Position numbers and translations under genes: made by a program
Notes under the pieces: model-generated
The model's database searches: none
Told to the model about the DNA's origin: nothing
Seen by the model: the letters and a program-made list of their open reading frames with translations, nothing else
In this document: positions 9,866 through 21,446 of the stretch, piece after piece
Layout of the letters: the number at the start of each line of letters is the position of its first letter
Numbering within the stretch: position 1 is the first letter of the stretch
DNA from: Aegilops tauschii subsp. strangulata
Taxonomy: Eukaryota > Streptophyta > Magnoliopsida > Poales > Poaceae
Length of the DNA stretch: 64,000 nucleotides
Reading direction: 5' to 3'
NCBI RefSeq assembly: GCF_002575655.3
Contig: NC_053036.3
Span: 162,602,627-162,666,626, forward strand

Positions 9866-12800
9866 ATGCCTCCCAAGGCTCCCATCACTTGCAACTGGAT
9901 GAGGTCCAACGTGACCAACGAGACCCTAGCTGATTTTGTTAAGTCAGGATATCTGCCCAAGAAAGACACCATGTCCTACCGTGCCCCTGACCCGTCAGAA
10001 GAAAGGCCACAGCCAAAGGATGGGGAGGTAGTGATTTTTGCGGATCACATGAGCCGGGGCTTTGCACCGCCCGGCTCAAAGTTTTTTAGCGACGTGCTCA
10101 ATTTCTTCGACTTACGGCCCCAAGACATAGGACCCAACTCAGTGTCCAACATCTGCAATTTCCAAGTCTTCTGCGAGGTTTACCTTGGAGAAGAGCCGAG
10201 TCTGCTGCTCTTCAGAGAGCTGTTTTACTTAAACCGTCAGAATGAGTGTGCCAATGGGCCAAGTCTAGAGTTAGGTGGCATCTCCATCCAGCGGCGTAGG
10301 GACTGTCTTTTCCCTTACGCAGAGCCGCCGAGCCACCCAAAGGATTGGAACATGACTTGGTTCTACTGCCAAGATACATCCCCGGCTGACGAAAGCCCGC
10401 TACCCGGCTTTCGCCCAACACGTCTGGAGCCGACTCACCCACTGTCAGACAAGCTGACTCAAGCGGAGCGCCAGCCTGTGCTCCCCACGATCAACAAAAT
10501 CAAAGCTCTCCTGGGTAATGGTCTGAACGGAATCGACCTGGTCCGGGTCTGGATCTCATGGCGGGTGATCCCATTGAGCCACCGCCCCGGCTTAATGTGT
10601 GAGTACACCGGACGAAAGGATGACCCTCAGAGGCACAGCCGCAATGATCTTCCAGAAGACGTTGCAGAGGAGATGACCAAGGCTCTTTTAAACGAGAGCC
10701 TGGCAGACTGCAGAAGGACCGGGTTAGCCCCCTTCTGCAAGACTAACCCAGCCCCAGCGGTAAGCCGCAGACTTTAATGTTTTATCTCCTTCTGTATATA
10801 ACCTGCATCTGAACCGTTTTGAGGATTCATCATTGTATTTTTCAGGCTGATGATAAGTTCTGGCGGGTCAAATATGACCATGAGGCGGCCAAGAAGGCTA
10901 GGAAGGCGAAGAAAGCCGCCCCTCGCAAAAAAGGAAGCAGACCTACTACTTCGGAGCTGATGCAATTAAGCGACAGCTCCGAGTCAGAGGTAACCCTTAA
11001 GCCTTTGAATTCTTGTTGTATTTGTTGTTTGTTGCTGTCCGCCTTATCAACACTTGCTCATTGACAGGATGACACCGGCGCCAGTAACCCGGTGGTTGAA
11101 GAGGTAATGTCACTTTCCTCCGACTCGGAGCCCTTGCCACAGCTGAAAGTCCGAAGGGTAACCCGGAAAGTAAGCTTTTCACATCCTTTAGCTTACCAAT
11201 ACCCTCAATTTATTTTGAAGCGACAGGTTCATGAAAGCCGGCGTCACACCCGGACCAACAAGGACACCGATCTCTCCGCCGGGTTACCCGACGCAACAAG
11301 GAAGCGTCGAACTGAGGTTTTTTCTCACTTGTACCCTTTTCATCCGTTGGCGGGTGTTATTCGTCAGCCACTCAATTCTTCTGACTCCAATTATCAGGAG
11401 ACCTCCCCCTCTTCGGGTGACTCCATGCAGTCAAATCTGCCGGCTTTCAAGACCGCGCCCGGGTAACAACAATCATCTCATGTTGTTCTGATCTTTACTC
11501 ATATGCTTTGTACTAACCTGTGTTGTTCTTTCAGTGCCCAAACAAAGCTCACCAAGAGGGTGAAGAAAACCAAGTCGGCCGGAGTGCCGGACTTGCCTGA
11601 GCCGGCGGTGACAGTCCAAGAACCGCCAGCTGCCTCCACCCCCGAAGCCGCCACTCCAATGGACACGGCACCTGAAGCCACCGCCCCAACTACCAAGGCA
11701 ACGACCGAAGCTTCGGTTAACCCGGAGGCCTCCGGCTCAGCTCCACCAGCAGACGACCCGGACGTGGTAATTACCCGGACGGAGTATGTTGAGCCAGGGA
11801 GACCGACCGTATTGGCCAAGTGCTCCGCTAAGGGGGAGTTACTGCAGCCCCACCAGGCGAATCTGGACCTCTCCAACTACAGCAACCTGAGCATTGGAGA
11901 GCTCGTCTCTGGCTACATCAGCCAAGTACACAAGAGCCGGGACGCCGAGGTCGCCATGGTAAACCAGATCCAACAAAAATCTGAGGTATCCTTCTGCCAC
12001 CTTCTTACTTACTGCATAGTTACCTTTGCCATGCTAGCCCCCAAGTCGACGACTTATGATTTGAATATGTTGTAGACTTAGGTTCCGGCTTACTCAATTA
12101 AACCGGCAGTATGTAGATAGATACATTCAATATGCATTAGCCCCCAAGTGCCAAGTGTCTTTGCTTGGAAAACACTTGGACCTTATATAATGACTGTTAG
12201 TAACCCGGAAATTTATACAGGCTGTGGGCAAGAAGCTAGAGGCGGACCTTGCGGATCTCAAGAGCCGGCTGAAGATGCAGGAGATGGAGACCAGGAAGGC
12301 AAACGCCAAGTTTGTATCCAGCATCGCCACTCAAGAGAAGTTGAAGACCGAGTTTGATGCTGAGAGAAAAGCCTGGGCCGAAGAGAAGGCCGCACTGGTG
12401 ACCCGGGCGGAACAGGCGGAGAAGGCGCTCTCTGAGAAAACCACCGAGCTCTCCGGCCTAAAGCGCCAGGTTTCCCAAATGGTGGCCGCCATCTTCGGTA
12501 AGTCGCCTCACCGGCTTTCACCAATGTTAGAATGACTCATCCTTGCCGCTGACTTACCTGATTCTGTTAAACAGGTCCCAGAAGTGCCAACCTCAACCAG
12601 AGCGTGGTCACCAAGCTAAAGGGCGTGTATACCCTGGTGGAGCAACTCTACACCGGGTCACAGCGTGCCTTAGCTGTGGTGACCCTATCCAACGAGGTGC
12701 CGACTCATCTGGCCGAAGTCCTGCGCCGGCTCGCCGTTCTGCCTCAGCGGATCCAACAGATTAGACGGGCCTCTGCGAGAGCCGGAGCAATCGCCACGCT

Positions 12801-13218
12801 GAGCCGGGCCAAGGCATTCCTGCCGGAGCTAGACTCGGCAGACATCGCCCTGGGTTATCCAAGCCTGAAGGAAGACGGCTCAGCTTTCGACCAGAAGGAC
12901 TTCGCAGCGTGCGTGAAAGCTGTACGCCCGGTGGCCACCCTTATCGGGAACGACACGAATCTGACCAAGTACCAGCCGGGTTATGATGCGGAGAATCAGA
13001 GGATTCCAACCCCTCGCTATGAAGCTCTCAACCTGATCCCGCCGGCTCGGCAGCACACTTTCCCCCCGGAGATTGACCCGGCCGGGTTAATTGACGAAGA
13101 AGCCCAATTCGAAGCTCTCAACGGCATCGACTGGAAGTCATCAACCTTCGAGGTCTTGGGATCAGCCGGAGGAGAAGATAGGAATGAGCCGGGGACTTCA
13201 ACTCAGCGGGCATCATAA
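9866..13218 (+). CDS. Antisense accessory gene of E1, six coding exons, intact, ~934 aa
   Basis: Exons 9866-10759, 10846-10989, 11068-11462, 11535-11985, 12221-12497 and 12575-13218 all have GT/AG borders and matching phases and give 935 codons with one terminal stop. The first exon encodes a domain (MPPKAPITCNWMRSNVTNE...) resembling the 'putative gypsy type transposon' proteins of plant Tat-lineage elements. A Lys/Ala-rich basic patch, acidic Ser-rich stretches, a Pro/Ala-rich linker, a long charged coiled-coil (exon 5) and a C-terminal helical region follow. A possible 57 bp intron at 11170-11226 is more likely coding, because it stays open in all three copies. It runs convergently to gag-pol. 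Function is unknown; maize Grande has a comparable antisense gene. Confidence 0.75.
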
Positions 13219-14299
13219 TTTGGCTGGCGGTTTATCAAACAATGTTCCACCTTGTTAGACTTGATGAGGTTTTGTAATAGAGTAGATGCAACAGTTCATC
13301 TCTGCCATGCCATCGTGCACGTATTGAATGCGAAAAGTCCTTTAAAGTTGTCTCTTTTGATGTTTCTCCGGGTCATAATCGTCCCTTTGTTTTTCTCAAC
13401 TTCAAAGGTGTGCCTTTAAGTGTCCTGCATAGAAAGGCAAATCACAATTCTCGAGGCGGCTTACCGCCCTGAGAGTCAGGTGTTTTGGATAGATAACCCG
13501 GAATATGAATCAAAAAAGACTGGTCCTCAATTATATCCTTAACACAGCCGTAATAATACACTTAGCGGCCTGTAAGCATACTTCCGGTTTAGATAACCCG
13601 GGTAACAAGGTTGGTATCTTAATTCCGATTTACCTGTCGTAATGACACCCATGGCGTTCAACGAACACTGTAAACCAAAGTTAAGCCGGTAAAGTGAGAC
13701 CTGGCCGTGCACACCTTGACATAATCAAAGTAAACTTGTGATAAAGCAGAGGAACTTTAGGGGCTTCCGGTTCGAATACGACCAGAGACCCGGCCCAAAG
13801 GGGTTAAGCCAAGATTCGGATACGATCATATAGCCCCCAGTGGGTGTGGCGATGCCAATCAAGAGGGTACCGACAGCTATGTTCTCTTTGGTTCGAATAC
13901 GACCCATGTTTGAACAGGAAGCCCCCAAGTGACTTTTAGAATTGTTTAACGACGCTGATTCGAATACGATCCACGTCGGTTCTCAGAGGGGGTAAACCAT
14001 GATTCAAATATGACCAAAGGTAACCTCCCAATGAGCTCGGCACTTTGCCAATCAAATGGGTATCGACAGCTATGTTCTCTTTGGTTCGAATCCGACCCAT
14101 GTTTGAACAGGAAGCCCCCAAGTGACTTTACCGCTTATGGCTAGATTCGAATACGATCATAAGCCGGATCCTCCTTTAAGTCATCATGTAAACAACACGT
14201 GCATATTTGGGGGAGAAAAAAGGACAGAGGTCTTGCTTTATTACTTATCATAATATATACATGGCCGAGAGAAATATGTACACCACGAGAGCCGGTGGC
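13219..14299. repeat. E1 spacer between antisense gene and integrase, with ~193 bp repeats
   Basis: Noncoding spacer where the two convergent genes end. A ~70 bp unit (GACAGCTATGTTCTCTTTGG, CGACCCATGTTTGAACAGG, AGCCCCCAAGTGAC) occurs at 13866-13935 and 14059-14129, and TTCGAATACGA-type motifs recur at least six times. E2 (32938-34022) and E3 (53100-54173) carry the same spacer and the same paired repeats. Confidence 0.75.
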
Positions 14300-17200
14300 T
14301 CAAGTGTAGTAAGGCCGAAGCTGAGCTATGTTCCACGGCCGACGGGTCTCTTCCTCCGACTTACGTGAATCATTGTGCTCCCGAATGTCAATGAGGTAAT
14401 ATGACCCGTTGTGCAAGTTCTTGCTGACCACAAAGGGCCCTTCCCAAGGTGGGGATAACTTGTGTGCATCTGTTTGATCCTGGATGAGCCGGAGCACAAG
14501 GTCGCCTTCCTGGAAGACCCGGGATTTGACCCGGCGGCTATGATAACGACGCAGGTCTTGTTGGTAAATTGCTGAACGGGCTGCTGCCACATCACGATGT
14601 TCGTCCAACAAGTCAAGAGCATCTTGACGCGCCTGTTCATTATCCGTCTCAACGTAAGCCGCCACGCGAGGTGAGTCATGACGGATGTCACTAGGAAGGA
14701 CTGCTTCTGCTCCATAAACCATGAAGAAAGGCGTGAAGCCTGTAGACCTGTTAGGAGTAGTGTTGATGCTCCATAACACGGAGGGCAACTCCTCCACCCA
14801 ACAACCCGGCGTCCGTTGCAAAGGGACCAAAAGCCGGGGCTTGATACCCTTCAGAATCTCCTGATTAGCTCTCTCAGCTTGACCATTGGATTGAGGATGA
14901 GCTACTGATGAAACATCAAGTCGGATATGCTCTCGTTGACAAAACTCTTCCATGGCGCCCTTGGAGAGATTGGTGCCATTGTCAGTTATAATGCTGTGCG
15001 GAAAACCAACGCGAAAAATCACCCTTTTCATAAATTGAACCGCCGTGGCTGCATCGCACTTGCTAACTGGCTCGGCTTCCACCCACTTTGCGAATTTGTC
15101 CACTGCCACCAAGAGGTGGGTCTTCTTATCCTTGGACCTTTTAAAAGGCCCAACCATGTCAAGCCCCCAGACCGCAAAGGGCCAAGTGATTGGGATCATC
15201 CTCAGTTCCTGAGCCGGCACGTGAGCCCGTCGTGAAAACCTCTGGCAACCATCACATTTGCTGACCAAGTCCTCTGCATCAGCATGAGCCGTCAGCCAAT
15301 AAAATCCATGACGGAAAGCCTTGGCCACAAGGGACTTTGAGTCGGCATGATGGCCACAATCCCCTTCATGGATCTCACGCAAGATCTCTTGACCTTCCTC
15401 AGGGGAGACACAACGCTGAAATGCTCCCATGACACTGCGATGATGCAGTTCGCCATCGATAACAATCATTGACTTAGCCCGCCGGGTTATTTGCCTGGCC
15501 AAAGTTTAATCCTCAGGCAACTCGCCCCGGGTCATATAAGCTAGATATGGCATTGTCCAGTCTGGTATGACATGAAGAGCCGCCACCAGTCGTGCCTCCG
15601 GGTCAGGGACAGCCAAGTCTTCCTCTGTAGGCAACTTAACCGAAGGGTTATACAGGACGTCCAGGAAAGTGTTAGGCGGCACCGGCTTTCGCTGAGAGCC
15701 TAGCCGGCTTAGAGCATCAGCCGCCTCATTCTTCCTGCGATCAATGTGCTCTACTTGGTAGCCCTGAAAGTGCCCAGCAATGGTATCGACTTCGCGGCGA
15801 TAAGCCGCCATTAGAGGGTCTTTAGAGTCCCACTTGCCTGATACTTGTTGAGCCACCAAGTCTGAGTCACCGAAGCACCTTACCCGGCTCAAGCTCATCT
15901 CCTTAGCCATCCGAAGACCGTGGAGCAAGGCCTCGTACTCAGCCGCATTGTTAGTGCAAGGAAACATCAACTGTAACACATAATGGAACTTGTCACCTTT
16001 AGGGGAAGCCAATACAACACCAGCCCCCGAGCCCTCCAACTGCCTGGACCCATCGAAGTGAATAGTCCAATATGTGTTATCTGGCTTTTGCTCGGGCACT
16101 TGTGACTCTGTCCAATCATTGATGAAATCCACCAAGGCCTGAGATTTAACAGCAGTGCATGGCACATATTCGAGACCATGAGGTCCAAGCTCTATAGCCC
16201 ACTTAGCAATTCTCCCTGTGGCCTCTCTGTTTTGAATGATATCACCAAGGGGGGCAGAGCTGACCACAGTTATGGGATGACCCTGAAAATAATGCTTAAG
16301 TTTCCGGCTTGCCATGAACACACCATACACAAGCTTCTGCCAATGCGGGTACCATTGCTTGGACTCAATGAGCACTTCGCTGACATAATAAACTGGCCGC
16401 TGAACCGGATGCTCCTTACCCGTCTCCTTGCGCTCTACCACAATAGCCACACTGACGGCTCGTCGTTTGCCGCCACATATAGTAGCAAGGGCTCCTTATC
16501 AACCGGAGCAGCAAGGACTGGGGGCTCTGCCAGCTGCTTTTCAAATCCTCAAAGGCGGTATTAGCTGCATCATTCTAGACAAAGTTATCAGTTTTCTTCA
16601 TCAACTGATATAAGGGCATGGCCTTCTCACCCAAACGGCTTATAAACCGGCTTAACACAGCGATGCGACCCGCCAAGCGCTGAACGTCATTTATACACGC
16701 CGGCTTAGCCAGGGAGGTGATGGCCTTGATCTTCTCTGGGTTAGCCTCAATGCCTCTGTCAGAAACCAAGAAGCCCAAGAGTTTCCCTGCAGGAACACCA
16801 AAGACACACTTGGCCGGGTTAAGCATCATCTTATAGACCCGGAGGTTATCAAAGGTTTCCCTTAAATCATCTATCAAGGTTTCCTCTTTGATGGATTTAA
16901 CCACAATATCATCCACATAAGCATGAACATTGCGTCCGATCTGTTTATGAAGACAGTTCTGCACACAACGTTGGTAAGTCGCCTGTGCACACTTGAGTCC
17001 AAAGGGCATAGACACATAGCAGAAGGCTCCAAAGGGAGTGATGAACGCCGTCTTCTCCTGGTCCTTACCTGCCATCTTGATCTGATGATAACCAGAATAA
17101 GCATCCAAGAAACTTAAACGTGCACAACCTGCCGTAGCATCAATGATTTGATCAATACGGGGGAGGGCAAAAGGATCAGCTGGACACGCCTTGTTCAAGT

Positions 17201-20200
17201 CCGTGTAGTCCACGCACATCCGCCAGGTGCCGTTCTTCTTGAGTACGAGCACCGGGTTAGCCAACCAATCTGGGTGAAAAACTTCAACGATAAACCCGGC
17301 CGCCAAGAGCCGGGCTACTTCCTCACCAATAGCTTTCCGCCTTTCCTCATTAAACCGCTGAAGGAACTGTCTGACCGGCTTAAATTTCGGATCAACATTG
17401 AGAGTATGCTCAGCGAGTTCTCTAGGTACACCTGGCATGTCAGAAGGTTTCCACGCGAAGATGTCCCTATTCTCACGGATGAACTTGATGAGCGCGCTTT
17501 CCTATTTTGGATCCAGATTTGCACTGATGCTAAATTGCTGAGATGAGTCACCTGGAACAAAATCAACAAGTTTAGTCTCATCAGCTGACTTAAATTTCAT
17601 TGTCGGCTCCTGTTCTGTGGTTGGCTTTTTCAGAGAGGTCATATCTGTTGGGTCAACATTGTCTTTGTAAAACTTCAACTCCTCTGTAGCACACACAGAT
17701 TCTGCATAAGCCGCGTCGCCTTCCTCACACTCCAGAGCCACTTTCCGGCTGCCGTGAACCGTAATAGTCCCATTGTGACCCGGCATTTTGAGCTGTAAGT
17801 ACACATAACACGGCCGTGCCATGAACTTGGCGTAAGCCGGCCGTCCAAATATAGCATGGTATGGACTTCTTATCTTGACCACCTCAAAGGTCAATTTCTC
17901 CACCCTGTAGTTGTTCTCATCACCAAAGGCTACTTCCAATTCGATCTTGCCAATTGGATAAGCCGACTTACCAGGTACTACACCATGGAAGATGGTGTTT
18001 GACTGGCTGAGGTTCTTATCAACCAACCCCATACGGCGAAAGGTCTCATAATAGAGGATGTTGATGCTGCTGCCTCCATCCATGAGCACCTTCGTGAACT
18101 TATATCCTCCCACTTGAGGAGCCACCACTAAGGCCAAGTGGCCCAGGTTATCCACCCGGGGAGGGTGATCCTCCCTACTCCACACTATAGGCTGCTCAGA
18201 CCACCGCAAGTAGCGTGGGACCGCTGGCTCAACCGCATTCACAGCCCTCTTGTGAAGCTTCTGATCTCGCTTGCACAAACTAGTGGTAAACACATGATAC
18301 TGTCTACCGCTAAGCTGCTTTGGATTGGTCTGATAACCCCCCTGCTGCTGTTGATGACCCTGGCCAGACTGTTGATTAAAGCCCCCTTGACCACTCTGAG
18401 AACCAGAATTTAAGCCGCCCCCCGGGCCATGAAATCCGCTGGCGCCTGAGCCGCCGCCCGGGCCATTGTAGTTTTTAAAGGCTTTCATGATTGCACAATC
18501 CTTCCATAGATGAGTCGCTGGCTTCTCTCTAGAGCCATGCCTTGGACAAGGTTCATTCAACAGCTGCTCCAGCGTCGGGCCTGACCCGCCGCCGCGGGGA
18601 GGGGGTCTCCCCTTGCGTCGCTGGTTATTACCTTGTGAGCTGGCGTTGGCCACAAACTCTAGGCTGCCATCTGCCTTGCGCTTGCCTCCTCCTTGGTTCC
18701 CCGGGTTAAACTAAGGACCCTTGCCATTGCCGTTCTTCTTTCCCTTCCCTGTCCTTTCATCATCTGAAGGGGGATCCTTGGTACCATCAGAATCGGCGTA
18801 CTTGACAAGAGCTGCCATTAGCATACCCATATCAGTGCAGTCGCGCTTAAGCCGCCCGAGTTTCATCTTCAGGGGCACAAAACGACAATTCTGCTCCAGC
18901 ATTAAAACTGCTTAGCTGGCATCCATTTTGTCTGATGAATGTATGATTTCCTTAACCCGGCGAACCCAACGTGTCGTGGACTCACCCTCCTGCTGCTTAC
19001 AGTTAGTCAAATCCACAATTGACATAGACTGCCTATAGGTATCTTTGAAGTTTTGGATGAACCGGGCTTTCAGCTCAGCCCAAGACCCAATGGAATTCGG
19101 TGGTAGCCCTTTCAACCAAGTGCGGGCAGTTCCATCTAACATCATGGTGAAATACTTGGCCATGGCCGCCTCACTGACCTCTAGCAGCTCCATAGCCATC
19201 TCATAACTCTCGATCCAGGCTGCGGGTTGCAAGTCAGCTGTGTAGTTAGGCACCTTCCTAGGCCCCTTGAAGTCCTTAGGTAGACGTTCATTACGGATAA
19301 CTGGCACCAAACAAGGGACACCCCCGGTCCTGGTAGGGATACCCACATCAACGGAAGTCGTCGGATAAGCCGGAGGGTCTGGTAAGTCGTCAATTGAGGC
19401 ACTTGCTCCGCCTCTTGGCGCGCTTTGTCCTGGTCTGCTGCGTAAAAGGCTCCATTATAAGCCGGGCCATGGCCAGGGGGCGGGTCATGGCGTCGGACGT
19501 TACTTGAGCCGGTTGCTGAGACCATGTGCCGGCTGTAACTCGGGCTCTGGCCTGGACAAGGGGTCGAGTGGATCCTGTCCCGGCTGTATGAGTATGCCTC
19601 TTGCTGCGCCAGTGCTGTCTGAAGGAGTTCCCTGACCCGGCGGGTTTCAATAGCCGTCGGAGAGTCGCCATCAACTGGGAGAGCCGCCAGCCGTGCTGCC
19701 GCAGCGACCATGTTCTCCAGCGGGTTATTATAATGACCCGGGGGTATTGGCACATACTGAGGCGGGGCAGGGGGCACCTGGGGAGGCCCCATCACTCGCG
19801 GCTGAATAAGGGGTCCAGACCCGGGCGCTATGACCCCTGGCGGGTTACTAGACCCTGCACCTGGCGTGTTGAAGAGGTTTCGTGGATCGTAAACCGGTGG
19901 GAGTCGAGATTGGGCCTTTTGATGCCTCCTTCTCATGACCTCATTGGCCGCGTTCTGATCCATCGTGAGTTGGAAGGACTGCGCCTGAATCAGCTGAGTC
20001 TGGGCATCGAGAGCCGCCCGCTCCGCAGCCAGCCTGATCCCTTCTACTGCAAGATCCTCTTTAGCTTTTATCAGATCCAATTTTAACTGTGCCACCTCCG
20101 CATCATGCTGAGCTTGATTCGCCGGGTCAACCGTGGCGGTTAACAGGGCCGTCATCTTGTCCGTGAGATCCACTAGCACCTGAGCGGCGAAGGCACCGGG

Positions 20201-20805
20201 GTTCCCGCTCTAGCAGCAGGGTTCTGAACAGGCTGCGCACCAGCCATAAAAACTCCAACCTGACTTGGCGGCTCAAATAGGTTCGGAATGCTGTCACCAT
20301 CGGAACAACCCACGAGCCTGTCATCCTGAAGTTGGTACAACGAGTTTGACTCATCGATGGCCGACTCGCCGTCAGAGCCGGCAGCCGTCTCATCACCGGA
20401 CCCAGCTGGATCAGAGGGCCCTCCATGGATGCATCCCACAAAAGTGTGCTTTAAGGCAGGCCGGGCCCGGGCGGGTCGTGCGCGCTGAGCCGTTTCGATG
20501 AGATCGGCGCAGAGATCTGGCTCAGGTCCCGGTTCACCAATCTTGCCAATGAAGACATGGATTCCGCCGAAGGGGACCCGGTACCCGTACTCAATTGAGC
20601 CGGCGTCGGGGCCCCAGTTTGCATCGTCGATGTAGAGCTTGCCGCGACGACTCTTGGTCATCCGGCCCACAGCGTATCCCTTGAGCCCTTCGAAGCTGCC
20701 CTTCAAGAACTCAAATCCACCGTGCGCTGGCCCCACGGTGGGCGCCAACTGTCGTGGAATTGTCACGGCAGATGTCCTCGAGCTAGGACTTAGTCGTGGA
20801 GCCAT
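14300..20805 (-). pseudogene. E1 gag-pol polyprotein, broken
   Basis: In order on the minus strand: a gag N-terminal region from an ATG inside the LTR, Retrotrans_gag (PAAWIESYEMAMELL), a CH-type knuckle (CPRHGS...THLWKDC), aspartic protease (LMDGGSSINILY), RT with YVDD, RNase H, a second RNase H (HFDGSRQLEGSGAG, TNNAAEYEALLHGL, GDSDLVAQQ), and integrase with HHCC (HEGDCGHH...CDGCQ) and a DDE core (WGLDMVGPF, DNGTNLSKG). Breaks: 1-base losses near 20185, 19375 and 16547; nonsense codons at about 18912, 18713, 16575 and 15506; plus a TAG at 17502 shared with E2 and E3. The second RNase H and integrase frames are long and open. E1 cannot make a full polyprotein without recoding at many places. 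Confidence 0.92.
20728..20749 (-). other. E1 primer-binding-like site
   Basis: Immediately inside the 5' LTR the sense strand reads GTTGGCGCCCACCGTGGGGC. TGGCGCC next to the LTR is the expected position and style for a tRNA primer binding site; I did not identify the tRNA. The same site follows the 5' LTRs of E2 (26474) and E3 (46649). Confidence 0.7.
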
Positions 20806-21267
20806 CGCAGCTAGGAAGCTTGAAGGGGTTATGTGGGACAAGGAACACGAGGGTTTATACTGGTTCGGCCCCTTACGGTGAAGGTAAAAGCCTACGTCCA
20901 GTTGGGGTGGTATTGATTAGGGTTACGATCACCAGGGAGCTAAACTGCTATGCCCGGCTCTCGACGAGATTGTTGTTGTCCCTAAACCGCGGCCGGGTCG
21001 TCCCTTTATATAGGGAGGCTAACGCCCAGCAGCCCTTAGAGTCCCGGCCGGCTCATAAGAGTGTCCGGCTCGGACTCTCAACTATACTTGCCTTACACTA
21101 CAAGTTCTTCCATAATAATGATTTGTAACTACGGGCTTTAAGCCATATCCGGGTCTTAGCCCATCTCTGGCCCATCATCTTCGAGCTTGGCTCCGGGCTT
21201 CTGGCAACGACCATACGAGTAACCCGGCCCCTCCTGGCGGGTGACTCTAAGGTCTATATCCTCAACA
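20750..21267 (-). repeat. E1 5' LTR
   Basis: Sense start TGTTGAGGATATAGACC at 21267, sense end CCACGACA at 20750. A TATATAAA box (minus) lies at 21005-21012. The gag ATG lies within it at 20805. Confidence 0.95.
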
Positions 21268-21446
21268 GGAGGGGTGTGGCGTACTGCAAAACGGGACTCC
21301 ACGGGATACTGTTCATCTCCACCGTCGACCCCCTCCAGCCTCCACGGGCTACTGTACATCCACCGTTGACCTCCTCCAGCCTCCACCTGCGACTGTTCAT
21401 CCACGGGTTCCTGTTCATCCAGCCTCCACCGCGCGCTACTCCATCT
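21268..21446 (+). repeat. Continuation of the CACTA-associated array after E1
   Basis: Starts with the duplicated GGAGG and continues GGTGTGGCGTACTGCAAAAC, the same phrase as before E1. It passes into CTGTTCATCCA / CCAGCCTCCAC repeats like those at 42345-42600. It ends at an abrupt junction with fragment X near TCTATGCAGG. Confidence 0.75.

Larger units (their letters stand above)
8271..21267 (-). mobile_element. E1: near-complete Tat-like Ty3/Gypsy retrotransposon, 12,997 bp
   Basis: Bounded by two 518 bp LTRs differing at two sites I could find (CTCTCAACG versus CTCTCGACG, and GCTGACG versus GCTAACG). A perfect 5 bp target duplication GGAGG flanks it (8266-8270 and 21268-21272), and the host repeat reads through when E1 is removed. 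Sense is minus: 5' LTR on the right, then a primer-binding-like site, gag-protease-RT-RNase H-second RNase H-integrase, an antisense gene, a TGGGGCCTAA-type purine-rich tract and the 3' LTR. The near-identical LTRs indicate a recent insertion. Confidence 0.95.

Noticed and set aside
11170..11226. Intron in the antisense gene of E1
   Set aside because: 57 bp is very short for a plant intron, and the stretch stays open and in frame in all three copies, so I treated it as coding.
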